DNA of 9,513 bases from RYN-433 sp036558265 (GTDB taxonomy: Bacteria; Planctomycetota; Phycisphaerae; Tepidisphaerales; Tepidisphaeraceae), in assembly GCA_036558265.1 (NCBI GenBank), contig DATBFY010000445.1:1-9513 (forward strand). The letters run 5' to 3'. The translations under genes were made by a program, and so were the position numbers. Positions 7,040-9,513 of the stretch are shown one piece after another. Numbering within the stretch: the first letter of the stretch is position 1; every line of letters starts with the position of its first letter. The notes beneath the pieces were generated by a model that had not been told where the DNA came from, did not search any database, and saw nothing but the letters and a program-made list of their open reading frames with translations.

Positions 7040-7786
7040 ATGTCCAAGTCGGGCCAGTGGGTCGGTTTGATGGCGGTCGGGTTGCTGTCGGTGCGCGCGA
7101 TGGGCGCCGTGAACGTGGCGACGGATTTTCAAACTGCGTCGGCGCCGTCGCTGCCTTCCTACACGCCGCCCTATACCGTTTCGACGTCCGACTTGATCAA
7201 CGGGATGTCTCCGTCGGCATCGGCGGGAGACTTTGGCGTGGAGATCTCCGGTGGTCTGCCCGCGCTGACTAACGGGGCGTACGAGGACATCACCCAGACG
7301 GGCGGAGCGCCGGACCGCACGCATGGCGCGTTCGCCACCGCGGGCGGGGGCAGCGGCACGGGCAGCACCGTCACCTATAACCTCAACACCGGCGCCAGTC
7401 CGGGCGGGTACAACCTGTCCAACATCACGGTCTACGGCGGCTGGAATGATTCGGGGCGCGACCAGCAGGCGTATACCGTTCAGTACGCCACCGTCGCCAG
7501 TCCCGGAACCTTCGTCGACCTGGCGACCGTGAACTTCAACCCGACCGTGCCCGACAACACGCAGACCGCCAACCGCGTCATCATCAGCGAGACCACGCTG
7601 CCGTTCCTGGCAACGGGCGTGGCGGCGGTGCGATTCAACTTCTCGCCGTCCACGGAGAACGGCTATTCCGGGTACGCGGAAATCGACGTGAACGGCAGTG
7701 CGGTGCCCGAACCGGGGTTGTTCGGGTTGATCGGCGCGCTGGGCGCCATGGGCCTGGGGATCCGCCCGCGGCGCGGCGTGCGGTAA
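7040..7786 (+). CDS. PEP-CTERM sorting-domain protein
   Basis: A 248-residue protein. The start at 7040 has AGAGGAAG just upstream and opens into a Sec signal peptide with a likely cleavage after AMGA (about residue 23). The body is a Gly/Ser/Thr-rich beta protein. A segment near the middle, YGGWNDSGRDQQAYTVQY, resembles a motif I recall from other PEP-CTERM proteins of the Planctomycetes-Verrucomicrobia group. The C-terminus is a classic PEP-CTERM signal: VPEP (222-225), a hydrophobic helix, then RPRRGVR (242-248). Such signals are cut by an exosortase and direct proteins to the cell surface or the exopolysaccharide matrix. No exosortase is in the window, so it must be encoded elsewhere. The role of the mature protein is unknown; matrix or envelope structure is an inference. 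Confidence 0.9.
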   Translation: MSKSGQWVGLMAVGLLSVRAMGAVNVATDFQTASAPSLPSYTPPYTVSTSDLINGMSPSASAGDFGVEISGGLPALTNGAYEDITQTGGAPDRTHGAFATAGGGSGTGSTVTYNLNTGASPGGYNLSNITVYGGWNDSGRDQQAYTVQYATVASPGTFVDLATVNFNPTVPDNTQTANRVIISETTLPFLATGVAAVRFNFSPSTENGYSGYAEIDVNGSAVPEPGLFGLIGALGAMGLGIRPRRGVR

Positions 7787-7843
7787 AAGGGCGCGTCGGG
7801 CGCGCGAGGGGCGGGGCACGTACCTTCGGTGTGACCACTAACT

Positions 7844-7878
7844 GCGGGCAGCTGCTCGCGGGATCATCTCTTTAATCT
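7844..7878 (+). promoter_or_regulatory. Possible operator and -10 box upstream of the oxidoreductase gene
   Basis: The 186-bp gap after the PEP-CTERM gene contains a near-perfect 16-bp palindrome, GCGGGCAGCTGCTCGC (7844-7859, one mismatched pair). A TAATCT -10-like box lies at 7873-7878. The palindrome falls where a -35 box would be, and no good -35 hexamer is seen, which would suit a regulator-dependent promoter. A stem of GGTGGCGG/CCGCCGCC (7901-7924) further on has no T-tract, so it is a leader hairpin rather than a clear terminator. Confidence 0.25.
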
Positions 7879-7972
7879 CAAGGGTTGGCGGCGCGGGGTC
7901 GGTGGCGGTACATTTGCCGCCGCCGTTGTCGCCGGGCATCTCGCGCATCTTCATCACGAGGAGGATCGACCG

Positions 7973-9343
7973 ATGATCAACCGCCGCGATTTTTTGGCCG
8001 CCACCGCGACCGCCGCCACCGTTGCCGCTGCCGGCTGCGCTCTGCAGCCTCACGTGGCGGGCGCCGCGGACGAGAAACCCAAGCGTGTGGGCCTGATCGG
8101 CACGGGCTGGTACGGCAAGATTGACCTGCTGCGCCTCATTCAGATTTCGCCGGTCGAGGTGGTCTCGCTGTGCGACGTGGACAAGAAGATGCTCGCGGAT
8201 GCGGCGGACATCGTCGCGTCGCGCCAAAAGTCCGGGAAGAAGCCGCGGACGTACCACGATTACCGCGAGATGCTCAAGGAGAAGGACCTCGACGTCGTCC
8301 TGGTCGGTACGCCCGATCACTGGCATGCGCTGGCGATGATTGCCGCCTGCGAGGCCGGGGCGGACGTCTACTGCCAGAAGCCGATCAGCGTGGACGTCGC
8401 CGAGGGCAAGGCGATGCTCGACACCGCGCGCAAGCACCAGCGCGTGGTGCAGATCGGCACGCAGCGGCGCAGCACGCCGCACCTGGTGGAGGCGAAAGAT
8501 CGCGTGATCAAGGAGGGCAAGCTCGGCAAGGTGGGACTGGTGGAGATCTACTGCTACTACCACATGCGTGCCAGCGGGAATCCGCCGGACGAGAACCCGC
8601 CGCCCAACCTCGATTACGAGATGTGGACCGGCCCCGCGCCGATGCGGCCGTATAACCGCCTCGACCATCCGCGCGGATGGCGGGCGTTCATGGAGTATGG
8701 CAACGGCATCGTCGGCGACATGTGCGTGCACATGCTCGACATGACGCGCTGGATGCTGGGGCTGGGCTGGCCCAAGTCGGTTGCCTCGTCGGGTGGCATC
8801 CTGGTGGACAAGGCCAGCAAGGCCAACATCTCCGACACGCAGGAGGCGACGTTCGATTTCGACGATCTGAAGGTCGTCTGGACGCACCGCACCTGGGGCG
8901 ACTGGCCGAGCAAGTTCCACCCCTGGGGCGCGACGTTCTATGGCGACAAGGGGACGCTGGTCGCCAACGTCCAGGAATACGGCTTCTACCCCGCCGGCAA
9001 GACCAACGACCCGCCGACGATCAGCGGCAAGGCGCTGTACGAGTACGACAAGTACCCCGAGGACCGGACCGAGAAGGACCTCGAGCGGCACGTCGCCAGC
9101 GCGGTGCGCTGGCACATGAAGGACCTGCTCAACTGCATCGGCACGCGGGGGCGCCCGGTGGCGGACATCGAGGAGGGTTATACCTCGACGGCAAGCTGCA
9201 TCCTGGCAAACCTGTCGATGAAGCTGGGGCGCACGCTGGCGTGGGACCCGGAGAAGAACCGGGTGATCAACGACGAGGAGGCCAACCGGCTGCTCAAGCG
9301 GCCGTACCGCGCGCCGTGGATGCACCCGGCGGATCAGGCATGA
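7973..9343 (+). CDS. Tat-exported Gfo/Idh/MocA-family oxidoreductase
   Basis: A 456-residue protein. GAGGAGG (7958-7964) precedes the ATG. The N-terminus has a twin-arginine signal (NRRDFL, residues 3-8), then a hydrophobic stretch with AAGC (19-22), a possible lipobox, and an alternative cleavage near AGAAD (30-33). The Rossmann fold begins at about residue 38, with GLIGTGWYG (40-48) binding NAD(P) and Asp68 after strand 2. The usual EKP motif is CQKP here, with the catalytic Lys at 136. GDMCVHMLD (248-256) supplies the conserved Asp and His of the substrate site. The C-terminus ends in the planctomycete-type RPYRAPW. The family oxidises or reduces sugars and inositols; the substrate cannot be read from sequence. 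It was probably exported with its cofactor already bound, as known for Tat substrates of this family such as glucose-fructose oxidoreductase. The gene downstream may be co-transcribed. Confidence 0.93.
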   Translation: MINRRDFLAATATAATVAAAGCALQPHVAGAADEKPKRVGLIGTGWYGKIDLLRLIQISPVEVVSLCDVDKKMLADAADIVASRQKSGKKPRTYHDYREMLKEKDLDVVLVGTPDHWHALAMIAACEAGADVYCQKPISVDVAEGKAMLDTARKHQRVVQIGTQRRSTPHLVEAKDRVIKEGKLGKVGLVEIYCYYHMRASGNPPDENPPPNLDYEMWTGPAPMRPYNRLDHPRGWRAFMEYGNGIVGDMCVHMLDMTRWMLGLGWPKSVASSGGILVDKASKANISDTQEATFDFDDLKVVWTHRTWGDWPSKFHPWGATFYGDKGTLVANVQEYGFYPAGKTNDPPTISGKALYEYDKYPEDRTEKDLERHVASAVRWHMKDLLNCIGTRGRPVADIEEGYTSTASCILANLSMKLGRTLAWDPEKNRVINDEEANRLLKRPYRAPWMHPADQA

Positions 9344-9354
9344 TCGGGTCCGGC

Positions 9355-9413
9355 CGTATCACGGGCTTCCCAGCCCGTGAGTAACAAGCACGCGCAGGGA
9401 TGCCCGTGATACG
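9355..9413 (+). repeat. Compound inverted-repeat element (REP-like) with two competing hairpins
   Basis: Three copies of one core are present: CACGGGC at 9360-9366, its complement in GCCCGTGA at 9373-9380, and GCCCGTGA again at 9402-9409. Arms 1 and 2 form a 9-bp hairpin (9359-9380, loop TCCC). Arm 1 can instead pair with arm 3 as a perfect 12-bp stem, CGTATCACGGGC (9355-9366) with 9402-9413. The two structures exclude each other. The element starts 11 bases after the oxidoreductase stop and ends at the first base of the next gene's ribosome binding site. It resembles REP/BIME-type palindromes that recur in intergenic DNA, but copies elsewhere cannot be checked here. Confidence 0.7.
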
Positions 9414-9424
9414 AGGAGATTCGA

Positions 9425-9513
9425 ATGACAAGCTCGCTGGCCGTTGCGCTTTCAATCCTTCTGACGTCCGCGTTTGTCGCGTTCGCCGCCCCGACCGACG
9501 ACATTTACAAGCT
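9425..9513 (+). CDS. Start of an exported protein (partial, runs off the window)
   Basis: The ATG at 9425 has GAGGAG (9413-9418) six bases upstream. The 29 codons visible encode a typical Sec signal peptide: a hydrophobic core, LAVALSILLTSAFVAFAA, with a likely cleavage after FAA, and a mature start at PTDDIYK. The rest lies outside the window, so no family can be assigned. It lies 81 bases after the oxidoreductase gene on the same strand, so co-transcription is likely, with the hairpin element between them affecting its expression or transcript ends. Confidence 0.75.
   Translation, partial: MTSSLAVALSILLTSAFVAFAAPTDDIYK

Noticed and set aside
7838..9325. Minus-strand open frame of about 495 codons opposite the oxidoreductase gene
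   Set aside because: The plus strand has unmistakable Gfo/Idh/MocA motifs and a strong ribosome binding site. The opposite frame is a His/Arg/Val-rich GC shadow.
9355..9413. Transposon-like miniature element with 12-bp terminal inverted repeats
   Set aside because: No target-site duplication is visible at its ends and the internal third arm fits a REP-type palindrome pair better. Mobility cannot be judged from one copy.

Overview
The window looks like chromosomal DNA from a high-GC planctomycete, probably of the Phycisphaerae type. This is inferred from the protein hallmarks, not from a marker gene. The hallmarks are a very large secreted protein with an N-terminal LEPR-XLL-like motif (LEERQLLS) and a dockerin, a PEP-CTERM-anchored protein, a Tat-exported Gfo/Idh/MocA oxidoreductase with the YRAPW ending I associate with planctomycete members, and small lipoproteins or membrane-anchored proteins. 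No rRNA, tRNA, CRISPR array, transposase or phage gene is visible.

Layout. Positions 1-31 hold only the first codons of a possible minus-strand gene. Positions 32-358 are non-coding and carry a strong intrinsic terminator (294-329) for the next gene. Positions 359-4306 (minus) encode a 1,315-residue modular surface or secreted protein: LEPR-like motif, malectin-like domain, FN3, second malectin-like domain, FN3, an unassigned beta domain, FN3, PA14, SbsA-like Ig domain, dockerin, then a Pro/Ala/Lys-rich tail. A 300-bp divergent control region separates it from 4607-5743 (plus), a secreted protein with a HEAT-like C-terminal part. That gene converges, with a 2-nt gap, on a small lipoprotein gene (5746-6096, minus). 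Two further small minus-strand genes of unknown function follow (6185-6409 and 6599-6805). After a 234-bp divergent region come a PEP-CTERM protein (7040-7786), an exported Gfo/Idh/MocA dehydrogenase (7973-9343), a 59-bp element with competing inverted repeats (9355-9413), and the start of another exported protein (9425 to the window end).

How the genes fit together. Nearly every gene encodes an exported product, and several routes are visible: a LEPR-type N-terminus with dockerin, Sec signal peptides, lipoprotein lipobox, PEP-CTERM, and Tat. The carbohydrate-binding-like modules and the sugar-oxidoreductase family suggest polysaccharide handling at the cell surface. No glycoside hydrolase, cohesin, exosortase or transporter is in the window, so this remains inference. 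I see no defence, mobile or biosynthetic system. The most unusual items are the competing hairpins against the ribosome binding site at 9413-9418, the cationic tail after the dockerin, the unassigned beta domain, and the run of small unknown minus-strand genes.
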